This document shows, one piece after another, positions 37,531 to 49,321 of a DNA stretch of 64,000 bases. Where the stretch lies: NCBI GenBank assembly GCA_024529925.1, contig JAFEUB010001120.1, positions 665,501-729,500 on the forward strand, given 5' to 3'. Each line of letters opens with the position of its first letter. The stretch's first letter is position 1. A program made the position numbers and the translations under genes. The notes under the pieces are model-generated. The model saw only the letters and a list, made by a program, of their open reading frames with translations, was not told the origin of the DNA and did no database searches. The stretch comes from Ophthalmolycus amberensis (Eukaryota > Chordata > Actinopteri > Perciformes > Zoarcidae).

Positions 37531-38784
37531 AGGTACAAATTCAGTTCAGAGTTTTTGCTGGGTAAAATATCTTAATTGACTGTCAGTCAGGTAGTATTAA
37601 TTTCCAGCAACCCTCAAATCAAAGAATAAAGACACTTTACGCACAATTTAGGTGTATTTTACCTTTAACTCACTGAGATGCAGGTAGCATGTTTTATACT
37701 TAATGTGAATATAATTAATTTAATCTAATTTCCCTCTAATCGGCTCCACTTTCTTTTCATTCTGCCTTCCTAACCTGTCCCGGCCTCCCTCATCATCGCT
37801 GCCTTTTTCTCGTCTCTGCCTCTTTCATCTTCTTCTTCCCTTCTCCTCACACAGAAAAATCCATCAGAATCCGCATGTGATGTTAAAAAACGCCAACCTG
37901 CCCAAGAGTTGCATAAATCAAACACTCCCCCCGTGTCAAATAGAGAAAAAGAACTCTCCTCTTTCCTCAAAGTGGGCGAACAGCTTTCGGTACTGTAGCG
38001 GCTTACAGAGGTCAATTATGGTTGGCCATCAATTTTACACACACAGTTAAATGGAGAGCCGTACAGGTCGTGAAACACTCCATCTGCTACATACATCAAT
38101 CATCTTTACAGCCGCTGGTGCTGTCACTCGCTTCCGACGTTTATCCCCCTCCAGGCTGAATTTTAAGCTGTCTTTGGACATTTGTAGATATGAAAAGATG
38201 GAAGGCGAAAGGAGGAGAGAGATTTCAAATTGTAACTTTTTTTAAATTTCATTTTCATATATTTTCTTTCCAGTCTTTTGTCTCTTGCGCTTATTCATTT
38301 GTTCGTTCACTGCATTTTCTTCCTTGCTGACTCTTAGTCGTGACACATTTAAAGAATGTGTTTGTCGCCATTTTAGTTTAAGTAACTGGCAAAAGTGTTG
38401 ACTGAATGAAATACAATACATTCACTTGCTCACTGTCATTGTTCAATCCAGTTGCCAGAAAACATAATTCACATTGTAGGTTTCTGCAGTGTAAACCACG
38501 TGATACATTAAATGTGGTTCATGAATACATTTTCATATAGTGGCGGCACCATTTCAATTCTAAATCGAACATTTTGAGTCGTCGCTTTGTAGCATGTGGG
38601 CGCCGACAGGGACTTCATGGTGCATTCAGGTGTTCCTCGTAACCTGAGCTTTTGTTGTAAAGTACCCTCCTGATATCTAGCAGATTCCTTTTGTTGTTTA
38701 ACAGTTTGTTCCCAATTGACTGGTGAAATAAGTTATTGTTGTTGCATATTTAACAAATTGGAATATCCATTATGGTACCATCTT

Positions 38785-39150
38785 TGGTCATGGTTTGTGT
38801 TAAAATAATGACGTACAACATAGCGTAACATGGTATATCATGGCTATAGTTGATAAATAACAACCGCCCTTAGCTGACATTCTTGTGTAACGAGCGTAAA
38901 GTAAATGTGCACCTTCATTTGGGACATGGACAGCATCCTCCTGGCTGAAAGGTGGAAGTCCTGTGTTTGTTTGACCCTCCCACCACTCCCACCTTAAGTG
39001 GACTTTCTTACTCATTATAATACCACCTAACATGATAACGTACTCCATCACTTGCTCTGCATGTTGTTGTTGTAATGCGTCACTTGCTCCGAGAAAATGC
39101 AAAAAAAAACGTCCGCATTCAGCGTATCCGTGGTTTGCAGAAATGCGGAG
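38785..39150 (+). repeat. Dispersed teleost repeat, copy B
   Basis: The right half (38,954-39,143) shares with copy A at 32.94-33.08 kb the ordered phrases GAAGTCCTGTGTTTGTTTGA, GTGGACTTTCT, TCATTATAATACCACCTAAC, GAAAATGCAAAA, CCGCATTCAGCGTAT and GTGGTTTGCAGAAAT. The left half (GGTTTGTGTTAAAATAATGACG) probably corresponds to the first half of the same family. It is in the same orientation as copy A and clearly diverged from it. Confidence 0.75.
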
Positions 39151-39754
39151 CTGCATTGTTACACTCTCTCACAGTAAGTTGTAGGAGAGTGCAATATTGG
39201 CTCTGGTTTTTGGCCACTGTCTCCGTTCCACTGTGACAAAACAGTGGTGCAGCTCCTCGGGAGAGATCCTGAGTCATGGCTTTGGACCAGAGATATATAC
39301 ACTAAGTAACCTTGAGAGAAACAACTGAGTTCACTTCATCTGAGGCATGGCCACTGAGGGAGAGGGCAAATATCTGGAAGGTTTTGTTCTTTTTGTTTGT
39401 TCTTTTTAACTTTATTCATCTTATATTTCCAATTAAATCAACTTTTGTGAGGTTATTAATAAATACCAATGTGCTCCCACTGAGGTGCTATAGGAGGAAC
39501 TCAAATCACACGAGCTGTTGCAGTGGAAAACACAGTTCATTAACTACTGTTCCTCCCTCTCACCATGTGCAAGTCTGTGGTTCTTAACCCAGAAGAAAAT
39601 AAATAAATGCCATTTATTTACATGTATTTATTTACATTCGTGGTCGGGGCAAACTCTGTCACCTGATTGGGGAAACCGAGGGCAAAAAAACCTGAAGAGG
39701 TTACTGCTGCTGACAAAGCTGAAAGGAATGGTTTGTTTAGTTTTTTTGTAAATA
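39151..39754. other. No recognisable gene
   Basis: AT-rich with short chance frames. Confidence 0.5.
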
Positions 39755-40045
39755 TGGTTGATTTGCTTTCTTGCCAGGAGTTGGATGAGAAGATGGATGA
39801 ATACCACTCATGTCTGTTCGGTGCATATGAAGGTGCAGCTAGCAGCTGGATAGCTTAGCTTAGTATAAAGACCAGAAACAGGGGAAAGAGATGGCATGGC
39901 TCTGTCCAGAGGTTACTACATCAGCTTACTAATTAGCAGCTCGAAAGCACACGAGTTCAACATGTTATATCTCACTAGTTCAAACTGTTAACCCCATTCG
40001 ATTTCTTGCCAAAAGGCTTATTTCCCAAAAAGGTGAACTATTGCT
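39755..40045 (+). repeat. Abundant teleost repeat (TTAGCTTAGCTTAG-type)
   Basis: Recognised phrases in order: GCTTTCTTGCCAGGAGTTGG, GATGAGAAGATGGATGAATA, CCACTCATGTCTGTTCGGT, GCTAGCAGCTGGATAGCTTA, GCTTAGTATAAAGACCAGAA, ACAGGGGAAAGAGATGG, TGGCTCTGTCCAGAGGTTAC and, at the far end, TTTCCCAAAAAGGTGAACTA. These match a repeat that is extremely common in spiny-rayed fish, apparently lacking its interior part. No protein frame. Confidence 0.85.
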
Positions 40046-42589
40046 TTATTATTGCTGCAACTTTTTTGATCAGTCCTTTTTATAGTCTGTGTGTTCTGAA
40101 TCCAATCCAATGCTTATATGTTGATTAAACGTGTCTGACATATCGCAAGAACACTCTATCTGACACAGCATTTCCTTTTCCCATGCTACTTGATCTAAAT
40201 ACCTCCTCGTAGGTTCTCGTTTTGAAGCTTAAAATATTGATTTGAAATGAATAAATGTTAAACTGGGAGAATGCGACTCCTGAAACTGTTTGGAGGTTTT
40301 TATGAGTAAATCAAAGAGACAAAGAACTGGGGATGGATAAAAATAGGACTGAAGTGATGCCCTTGTCAGTAAATACAACTCAACCTTTCAAAGTCTGAAG
40401 GATGCATGATCTCATCTGCAATTGATCCTTTGCTGTCAGTGTCATTCACATTCCTTGTTTATTCGTCCATCAACCTGTTACCTCCTAATAGTGCTCTTAG
40501 CTTTGAATCAGTGAACACAGTGGCTGCACGATGAAACTTTTATCTTTTACCTCGACTTTGATGTGCTTTTATACGACTGCTGAAACCCATCTGGATGAGT
40601 GAGGCTTTTACCCGCTGGCTGAAGCTTCTGGACTTTTAAAAAAATGTTCTTGGCTTTCTTTTGATAGCTTCTCATTAAGCCTCCTAATTAATGCTGAGTT
40701 CCCTCCACTGTGTGTCCTGATAAACATTGACAAAGACGAACAAACATTCTCATGCGCTGGCCTTGAAAATACCAAAATGCAGCCGGTCTGTCTGGAAAGT
40801 GGATGTTTGAATCTTCTTTAGCGTAGTTGTTCTTCGACGTGGTATGAAGATCACAATTAAGTTCTGGTTCTGGTGGGTTTTCAGGTCAAAAGACGTCAAA
40901 GCATTTACTTCAACGGTAGGATAAATTTGGCAAAAACGTGCACATTGTTTAATGTTGTAGAGGTTATCAAAGTGACGATGATTCACTGAATAGTGGAGAA
41001 CTTTTCAATTAGATCAAGCCCAGTTCTTTTGACCTGCAAATTAAGATTCCGGTCAAAAGACTGTCAGACATTCAGTTTTTTGAGAGTTTGTCGTGATTCA
41101 ATTACGATATTTAAATTATTTAAATGACTAGATTTCAATCGAAATCATTGTTTCCTCGGCTACTTTGAAAATGCGTCAATACAGCCTCTGTGCTCCTGTC
41201 CACTCCTGCATTTTCAACTCTACTTCTGACAACAACTTCACACGAGGCCTTTTCGACAGCTGCCAACACCACTTCAATGCCTGCGCTGAGTACTGGCATT
41301 GAAGTGGAGATCAATCCGATGTAATCTGTTGGCAGTGTCTTGCAGCTGTTCTGCTCTTGAAGAACGAGAGAATACATTCAAGAACACCCTCTGGCATGGC
41401 TAACTGAAAGCCCTCTGCTGCTGTGAAGACAAATGCAGAAAACTTAAATGTATTAGTATTATATTGAGGAAATGATGTGTAAAGTTAATGATGTAAAATA
41501 GCTCAATTTCATTTATACGGCCAGTTAACACATTTTTCTGGTCAATGCACTGATGTTTCCTCCCAAAAAAGTAAAGAATAGAATACTCCTGACTTCCTCT
41601 GATGTGAAGTCTTTTTTTTTTTTTGTAAACTGTTTTAAAGACAATTTATTCCTGGTCCTGGAGGAAAACAGTGGGAACCTTTCTACCAGGTGTTTCCTTT
41701 TTATTGTTGGCTTCATGGCCGGTGTTGTTTCTCCAGAGAATAATCTCTCATTCTGAGAAATGCTTTCTTGCTGGGAGTAATTGAAGCTCCAGCAGCAGAT
41801 CTATAGCTGTAAACTGGGGGAAATGACTGGCTATACCTGGCAACCTCACGTTGATGACAAGAAACCAGGAAGTCGCTGCTTTAACCAAGAAAATAACGCA
41901 GCACATCACTCCATGTTATTTGAAATTTGACAAAAAAATTGGATTCAACTTTGCTCACCAATTCCAATGGATATTCATTTTCTGCAGCTGAATAAACCAT
42001 AATGTACACAAGTGTGGCGCCATGTGCAGTGTACTGACGTCACCTCGCAGTGCTTTTAAGTACTTAAGTGTTCAGGCGAGTACCCCTTATGGCCGTGCAG
42101 GCTCTCCCAACATGCAATAGTTCCGTAGCTTGAATCCTGAGCCTGAACACTATGAGGAAGAGCTCTTGTCTCTGTAGTTTCCTTTGGTACACGGGTTACA
42201 TGTTGAGCGATGTGGAGGAGCCAGATGTTGAATCATTCATGTCCTTGTGTTTGACTCCAGTCCACAGAGGGATCCAGTCGAGCGCCTGTGAGGGGGAAAG
42301 AGGTGGAAGATACACTTTCTCCTGTACTGCTGTTGCTCTCTTGCTAATTTAAGCTTCCTTGTGCATATTTTAGACACTGTAGATACAGAATATTTCATCC
42401 TTCGTATTTCTGTATGTTTGTTGGTACCTCTGTCTGTAAATAACTTTTGAAAACGAGAAACTTGAGCACATTTTCTGCTTTCTGTTTTTCTGGCCTTATT
42501 CCTGAATACCATTTCACTTGCGGCCATTTTTCTGCTGGCTTTATTGCTTGTCAACATTTGCCGTTTGGTTGTGACTTTGCTTCAAATCG
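40046..42589. other. No recognisable gene; contains a 13-bp perfect hairpin
   Basis: No nameable element. A perfect inverted repeat with 13-bp arms is at 41,269-41,307 and a minus-strand frame at 41,135-41,377 has a repetitive peptide; both are described in the findings. A T12 run lies near 41,610. Confidence 0.5.
41269..41307. repeat. Perfect 13-bp inverted repeat with 13-nt loop
   Basis: CCACTTCAATGCC (41,269-41,281) faces its exact complement GGCATTGAAGTGG (41,295-41,307) across 13 bases. It could form a stem-loop. No element ends or target duplication are obvious nearby. Confidence 0.9.
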
Positions 42590-42764
42590 CAGCAAGCCAG
42601 TTAGATTTTCTTGACACAGTGAAGCAACATGAGGGTTGGCCCGACCGAACGTTTATCTTTGCTTTATTTGTTGCAAAATGTGGGAGACTTTTGTGATGGA
42701 CGGTTGGGAGTTGACTTTGTCGTGTTTTTAAAGGGTCACAAGCAAAACAGTTTGGGAACCACTG
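42590..42764 (-). mobile_element. hAT-type repeat end, minus orientation
   Basis: On the minus strand it begins CAGTGGTTCCCAAACTG followed by TTTTGCTTGTGACCCTTTAA. CAGTGGTTCCCAAACT is a classic terminus of fish hAT elements, and TTGTGACCCCTTAAA follows it in many copies that I recall. The opposite end with a matching 8-bp duplication was not found, so only one end and part of the interior are called. The left limit is approximate. Confidence 0.6.
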
Positions 42765-42984
42765 ATGTAGAACCATGTATGATACAGCTGATATGAATGT
42801 GTTCTCTTGTACATTTCATGACACCAATCCTTGTTAAAGCAGGTATGGGTGGTTATCCACCGACCATATTGATCTAGTTTTCTCTTGAGAACCGTCTTCA
42901 ACTGTAGCTTGCTTTTTTTCCCCTGTTTTTGCATCACAATTCACCCCCATTCTGATGTTGGTGATGTTCTGACAGCACTCCAAC

Positions 42985-43620
42985 ACCCCAGCCAGCCTGG
43001 ACCCTCACACCAGTGTGCATACTGAGCCATAAGATCCATAGAGCATGCCGTCTCCACTGCCCTCCACTCCGCCCACACACATCTTTAGAATAACATCGCC
43101 TCCAGCAGAATGTTTGTTGATTTCAGCTGATTGCTAGCTTAGCACTCTGGGCTCGACTACAACACACTGCAACTGGTTATTAGACTAACTCACAAACAGA
43201 CAGTTGTTCCTGGGAATCGGCACCGCAAAAAAACTGGCAAAGCGGCAATAGAAAGGAGGAGGACTCTACAGCGTGTGATCATAACCGCCCAGAACATTAC
43301 TGGTTCAGAGCTTCAGTGGTTTTGGTGACAAAGAGGTGCCTGGGTAGAGCCCAAAGGATATTAAAAGACAATACTCACCACAGCCTGTTCACCCTGCTGC
43401 CGTCTGGCAAGAGACACGGAAGCATCAGCTGCCGTACCACCAGACTTCACAGCAGCCTCTGTCATCAGAGACTCCTTAATTCATCCTCCACAGTCATGAA
43501 CACAACGGGACTGCACACAACGTTGCACAATTCTGTTGTAAATGACGATAGATAACTTTGTGGCCTTGTCCTTTTTGTTGCCAGGTCGGATGCAGTTAAT
43601 GGGGCTTTTTAAAATGAATT
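42985..43620 (+). pseudogene. Internally deleted L2/Rex1-type LINE remnant
   Basis: Three plus-strand pieces of a LINE reverse transcriptase occur in the expected order. First, around 43,005-43,130, a reading similar to AVSTALHSAHTHL and SRMFVDFS, the region before and at the first catalytic aspartate. Second, around 43,150-43,225, HCNWLLD and LTNRQ, with stops between. Third, at 43,262-43,550, LQRVIITAQNITGSEL, CLGRAQRILKDN, HSLFTLLPSGKRHGSI, RTTRLHSSL and RLLNSS, the C-terminal part. The central segment with the FxDD box and the thumb is missing. The third piece keeps a 79-codon frame to a stop at 43,555. This belongs to a different subfamily from the 19.6-kb copy, whose C-terminus reads differently. 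It is non-functional. Confidence 0.85.
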
Positions 43621-45086
43621 GCTGACTCTTTGTACCTGGAGTGAGTTTCAGCAAAAGCCTGTTAGAATTAAAAGTAGACCTCAGATAAGTGGTGTTAAAA
43701 GTGTAGAAATCGCTTCACAGGTGGACATGATGACTTTGTTTCGGTCGAAGCTTTACATCTTTTTTTTTAAATATTTCCTGCTGATGCTCTGCCAGGTCTG
43801 CTCTGCAGCGTCCTCTCGTCTTTCTTGTTTTCAGGCCTTTTTGCCTCGAGTCTGGTCTTCATGATCGGATGGATTTAGGTCAGCTTATTGACTTGGCAGG
43901 TTAAGAACATTGCTCTGTTTTGGTCATAAAAACTGTCCAGATGCTTAGGATCACTGATCTGTTGCTTTGTATTTAAGCCTGGAGACAAAAAGATAAAAAA
44001 TCAGCACTTAACCTTTCATAGTTATTGTTCTTCTTTAAATGTAGTTTCCTGGAGTACCGAGCCAAAATAACCGAAATACTGTTCATGTACTTTGGAGACC
44101 CTAAATGACCCATTATTTCATCTTATGAAATATGGATGCACAGACGAACCGTCTCTCTCTCTGATCATATTTATGTAAGGAACATCTGGCTCACGTCGCG
44201 AGGCAAAGTTTCTGCTCATCTGTGAAGCAAAACAGGCGAGTTTGGAGGCAGACATAAAACAATGTGACAAGGTGCTGGCGAGCTGAAGCACATCATTACA
44301 GAAAACAAAGCCAAACAATGTCCCAGAGCCTCGCGTAGGCCCACGCTCCTCAAATCAACTCGCCCAAGTGCTGCCTCGCTTTCACTGCTCCAGCCGAGGC
44401 GCACAGTCTCGTCAGTTTGCATTGTATAGAGTTTTCCGCCACCTTGTCGACCTGTAACAAAATATACACCTCAAACCTCTTTACAATATGGACCGAGTGT
44501 GGTCTCTGATGCAGTCGTGGCAGCTTCGTCATTGAGACAGTAAGCCAGACACTTAATATAAACCAGCTGTGTGAGCTGTGTTTGATGATAATGACTGTTA
44601 AAGTGAACACTAACTATATCTCAAATAGTTTATCTAAGCTCTTACTTTGTTCTGCTGTGTTGCTGCTTATGCTGAAACTAATATGATCATAATCCAAACT
44701 TATCACACACATTGTTACTGGTTTCATAGATAACAAGCAAACAAACATGTCCTCCATTCTGACGTCAAAGAGTCTGACAAACACTTGAGCAGTTTATGTT
44801 ACAAGCAAACCGTGTGGTGCCGGCTGTGATATCCATGTCATCCTTCATAAATCCCATATACGGGTAACTGTACTGCACGTGTACATCACTGTCATCGTAA
44901 AAGTCAAATGGATGGAGGCTGTTAAGGACAATGCACTCTGGGGGAAAATATCAAAGGAAATTCTCCTCCAGCTCATAAATCTCTCCTATCTAATCCTGCA
45001 AAAGGCAGTTAATGAAGAATGACCTGCTCGAGGAGGGCTACATATTAATCAATATCTTAATCTACATTTGCTCTGCATCACACATA
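43621..45086. other. No recognisable gene
   Basis: Nothing recognised beyond short chance frames. Confidence 0.5.
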
Positions 45087-45200
45087 GCTTAAAGGGGAAC
45101 TTTCAATTTTACACATGCAGATCAGTTTACTTGTGAAAAGGAGTTCTATTACGAAAACAATTCATATTGTCTTCAGAGCAGCTTTCTTTAGTCTGAGAAA
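45087..45200 (+). repeat. Teleost repeat fragment (AAAGGGGAACT type)
   Basis: Starts AGCTTAAAGGGGAACTTTCA, then ATTTTACACATGCAGATCAG and TTTACTTGTGAAAAGGAGT. I recall a fish repeat with AAAGGGGAACTCCACCAATTTTACACAT followed by GTTTAC; this looks like a diverged fragment. No boundaries are certain. Confidence 0.45.
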
Positions 45201-47369
45201 TAGAAGGGAAGGTCTGATATTAAATGCGATTACGTGCCAATTATACTAATGTGTGCAGCATTCACTTGATTCACACATAGAAGCCTGCGTTTTAGCACCA
45301 GCAAAAAAAAAAGAAAAAAAGTGTGTGAACATTTTGCATATATTGAGCCGTCTGACTGAAAGGATGTGATGAGCACTATTCCTTTTTAAGACAAAGGGAC
45401 AACAAGTGGTCAATTATCACACGGCTAGAGAAAACAAAGTGTGCAGAATACCTGCCCTGTTGACCAGTCAAGTGAAGAAATATTCTGCAACATCCATTGA
45501 CATAGAAGAGTAGAACAAACGATGTTTTACGTGTTCATTTCACTAGGACAAAAGCATTAAAGCATGGCAGAGTTGGCTTGATAATTCTATCACGTTAACA
45601 AAGTTGCCACTCATCTGTCGACAGCAATGTGCTCTCCCTACTCTGTGACAAGAGTGTGAGGAAAAAGCGTTAACTTGTACTGATTTACGTCTGTCAGACT
45701 AAAACCTTCATGTGGACTCTGTCTAGGTCTGAGGTCATCCTACAAGAGGAGGCGAGCGAAGGACACGTTGTTTATCCAAACCATGGGCCAAGTGTAATCA
45801 ATTTACATGCAGTTTATCTCCAACAAGCTAGCATACACACATCTCAGTCTCAGAAGGTATTTGGCAACTCCAGTCAAAACGAGGTGAATTTCCTTTTTGG
45901 GTTAAATCCACTGTGTACATGGAATACTGCCAGAGGAACAAGAGGACCCAGCTGGAAGCGAAAACCGTGAAGACAAGCGCTCATTACTAAAATAAACACT
46001 GTGTTCTCCTCTTCGGTGTCGTCTTTTGTGTCTCTTGTCCAATCACTTTCATGCATGAGCACCAGCGAGGCTTTGTTCTCTTCATTTGAGCGCGTTGTTT
46101 ATGCGTTATTCAAGAGAAAAGTTGGGAAGTCTTTCCGTGCCTCCAGAGGGCAGCGCTCTAAAGTGTTTCTCAGGCCACCTCATTTAGCAGTGGTAACAGC
46201 CAAATAACAAAATACACAAAGTCTAATCTGCAGGCAGATGAGGAGGTGGAGAGTGAGGAGAGGGAAATAGATGAGGGATCATGTCGATGTTGTTCTGGTG
46301 TCATGGTGCTCTCGATGGTCCTTGTTGCGTGTTGACACTGTCAGAATAAGTAGCTGCCTGGGTCCAGACCTTTGAATTTGTCCACTTCACCGAGTTCAAG
46401 TCAACTAATTTGTCCGACATGGTGGCATTGATCGGTTCCTGGATTAAAGAGTAATCAACCAATAAGCGCAGCGAGGAGAACTAACGACTAAATCGACGGT
46501 GTTGAATTTAAATTTTGCGATGTCCAGTTAGAGAGAATTTCCTCATTCAAACTTGTGCTATGATTTAGTCCCATATATATTGAAGTAGCCTATGTATCAA
46601 CAACTGACTGTCGAATAAAGAAACTTTAATTCAATAATATCTCAAAAATATTTCTTGTCAGATTTCAAATTGAACTGGATGAATTATAATACATACACTA
46701 AGAATAAATAAATGTTCTTCTCTAATTTAAAATAAAACAAGGGCTGGATGAAAGAATAAAATTCATAACTCTTTTGAAAAATGTGACTTTTAAAATTTTT
46801 ATTTTAGAAAAATTAATTTATTTTATTGTCTTTGCCCTGCAGCTTTAAGTTCAGTTCATTCAGGTGTGAAGTGATGTCCATATTATTCTCATCTTCTAAA
46901 GATGAAATTGTGAGCAGGGTCTACATCTGTATGTCTGTTTATCTCTATGCCTCTTTGTTACCATCATTGTTGGCCAGTGAATCACTGTATTAGTGTTCTG
47001 ATCATATCGGGCTCTTAGATTGTTTTTCTTAATTTCATTTATTTTCAGATGTGAGTGGGTACGTTTTCTCGAAAAATATGTGCTTTGTCTCGTACTTTTA
47101 ATAATCGCGACGGTCTCTGGACACATAACACACTGGGTTTTAAATGCCCGTAGGAAGAATGAAGATATAGGAGTCTGTCCATTCTTTGTTATAGACTCTG
47201 GTCTCGCTGTCCACTTTTCTTTTTTGAAGAATGCCATGTGAAATAACTTCTCTGACTCACGTATTATTCCCACGGTCTCTCTCCCCGTCTTTCTCCTCGT
47301 GTGTGTGTGTGTGTGTCTGTGTGTGTGTGTATATATCTAACTGGAGTTAGATCTTATCGGAATACACAT
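45201..47369. other. No recognisable gene
   Basis: AT-rich, especially 46,560-46,830. No coding similarity. A GT microsatellite lies at its right side (47,299-47,330). Confidence 0.5.
47299..47330. repeat. Interrupted (GT)n microsatellite
   Basis: GT run with one CT interruption, passing into ATATAT. Confidence 0.9.
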
Positions 47370-47640
47370 ATTTGATTGGCCGAGTAGCATCACGTGATAC
47401 GATTTACAACGCATATAATTGGTCGGTGTATTTCCTGGACCGCTAAACGAGTGCCGTAAAGGCTAGAAAAGCTGCGCTGGTTAAAATAGAAGCTCCGTCA
47501 AAATGTAATAATTCTCAATTATCTATCGGTTTTAGGTCCAGGGTCCGGATACAACGGCGTCTGGCTCCGGAACCGGACCACGGTCCGCCTATATGTGACC
47601 CCTGGACACGATATTCAGCATCAGGGGCGGGACTAAAGCC
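47370..47640. repeat. Possible dispersed repeat with GGTCCGGA / TCCGGACC words
   Basis: A local rise in GC and CpG with TTGATTGGCCGAGTAGCATC, CAATTATCTATCGGTTTTAG, GTCCAGGGTCCGG, TCTGGCTCCGGAACCGG and ACCACGGTCCGCC. The mix of inverted CCGG-rich words (TCCGGA, ACCGGACC, GGTCCG) in otherwise AT-rich DNA suggests an inserted element. I cannot name the family and found no ends or target duplication. Confidence 0.35.
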
Positions 47641-48353
47641 GTTTTGCAGCTGTTTTCAAGCCTTTAAGTGTATATGCGCTGGAACCAAGAAGTAATGACA
47701 CACAAAAGAGACAACTACAGATGACACTGACGCTGCCATCGGGGCTGTTCCAGATAGATTAAAAGAACCCATTACGTTCGAGCAGCACTGCGTTTTGCTG
47801 TCTGAAATATTATTTACCTCTGTACCTACTGCTACAAGACTCCTTGTTGAGACTGAGGCATGTTTTCTTCTTCCCTGGTGTCTTTGTTGCTGTTTCATGG
47901 TCCCTCTTCCCTTCCTCTTTTGTGCTGATAACGTAACGTTAAGCTGCGACTGCCACCTCTTTACAATACATTGTGCCTCTTCCATTCAATACGTTTGGTC
48001 TATACGGGAGGATTACCCGCTCATCTCAGAGTCGTTCACGCAACGGCCTCTCATTCACGTTTGGGCTGCTGAATAACAGCTCTGAATTTGATAAGACCCC
48101 CTTGAATAAGAAACTCATTTTACATATACGGCAGTACTTCTCAATATCCCAGACCAGTTCTGTTAACTTTCTCTCTTAACTTGGTTAATTGCCCATTCAG
48201 CCACAAGAACATCAGGGAAGTCGGTCAGAAATAAGAAATATAAAGATGACTGATTTTCTGTCCTCATTTTTCTCATGTAAAAGCAACACAACATGGCCAT
48301 CAACCAGTTTAACCCAAGCTTCCAAAACACACTCCTTTCTTGAACTTTGGGCT

Positions 48354-48408
48354 CTCTCTCTCGCTCTCGCACACGCACACGCACACGCACACACACACAG
48401 AGAGAGAC
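48354..48408. repeat. Compound (CT)n-(CA/CG)n-(GA)n simple repeat
   Basis: CTCTCTCTCGCTCTCGC passes into ACACGCACACGCACACGC, CACACACACA and GAGAGAGA. Short Ala-His frames across it are artefacts. Confidence 0.9.
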
Positions 48409-49001
48409 TCTGAATGCATCTGCAAGATCACACAGAATTGATTAAGAAAGCACCATCTTGCCACTGATTAATTCTTAATGGATTTCAATGCCTTTGGGGT
48501 GTCACCACATGTGTCTGCTGGCCTATAAACGGAAAGCCAGGAACACACGCACGCACACTGCATGTAACTGGTTTGGATGGCATATCTAGAATGAGTTGTA
48601 AGATCGATCACAAGCCAGATTGATGTGATGAATGTTAACGACATTATGTTGAGATGAGGATCACGACGCTGGACTGAGAAGTGCTGAATTGGCTTTAAGA
48701 AAAAGAGCCCCTGAGATATAATTATTTTGTCTGCCCGAGGGACTACACGATAAAGTCATGTGATATTCACTTAAGACACGCCTCAAGAGACTGTAGAGGG
48801 GAATCAATGCAACCATGGCGACTAGAAGGTATCACAAATCGATGGCAGAAGTCCACGAGAGTCCTGCAGGACCGTCACACGTCTGTGTTTGAGGACGGAG
48901 CCTCCACAGAGACGGGCTCCAGAGGCATAAACACACACACCATGAAACACCAATTACAATCCTATTACGACACACTGACATCATCAAGGGGAGCCTTTTC
49001 A

Positions 49002-49016
49002 GGGGGGGGGGGGGGG
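49002..49016. repeat. G15 homopolymer
   Basis: Fifteen consecutive G residues. Confidence 0.95.
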
Positions 49017-49164
49017 TCAATGCATGTCTGTTACCATCCATGGAGGTACTGAGAACACTAAGCTGTCATTCAGGAAGGTGACAACGATGATAGATAAAGG
49101 AACGGCTGTATCCTGCCAGAAAGTCAGCGATAATAACCAGTGGGGTGTGTAACTCCTCTCAGGA

Positions 49165-49165
<1 letters not shown>

Positions 49166-49229
<64 letters not shown>
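49166..49229. repeat. (CA)32 microsatellite
   Basis: Sixty-four bases of uninterrupted AC units, the longest microsatellite in the window. Its complement reads as Cys-Val, and its own strand as Thr-His. Confidence 0.97.
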
Positions 49230-49234
<5 letters not shown>

Positions 49235-49321
49235 GTACAAAGCTGTGTGTGTCTCTCTTCATATCTTGCACTGCTGCAGGTTTTGAGCATTTTTCATGTT
49301 ACACACAAACCAAAACACTTG

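Larger units (their letters stand above)
33868..38784. other. No recognisable gene
   Basis: Nothing coding is recognised. It contains a (GT)15 run (34,657-34,686), a TTAACAATTA triplication near 37,310-37,336 and a diverged tandem duplication at 37,361-37,530. The region 34,330-34,620 holds a 124-codon minus frame of unclear nature and CpG-rich words, which may be an old element. Confidence 0.5.
47641..49165. other. No recognisable gene; simple repeats
   Basis: Holds opposing frames of about 93 and 109 codons near 47,656-48,076 without protein similarity, a CT/CA tract at 48,354-48,408 and a G15 run at 49,002-49,016. Confidence 0.5.

Noticed and set aside
39590..39640. hAT end (TGGTTCTTAACC resembles CAGTGGTTCTTAACC)
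   Set aside because: Only about 12 bases match, without the leading CAG, a partner end or a target duplication.
47656..48076. Opposing 109- and 93-codon frames as genes
   Set aside because: They overlap on opposite strands, show no known motif, and lie beside a suspected repeat.
48163..48413. Arg/Val/Glu and Ala-His repeat frames
   Set aside because: They cross the compound CT-CA-GA simple repeat.
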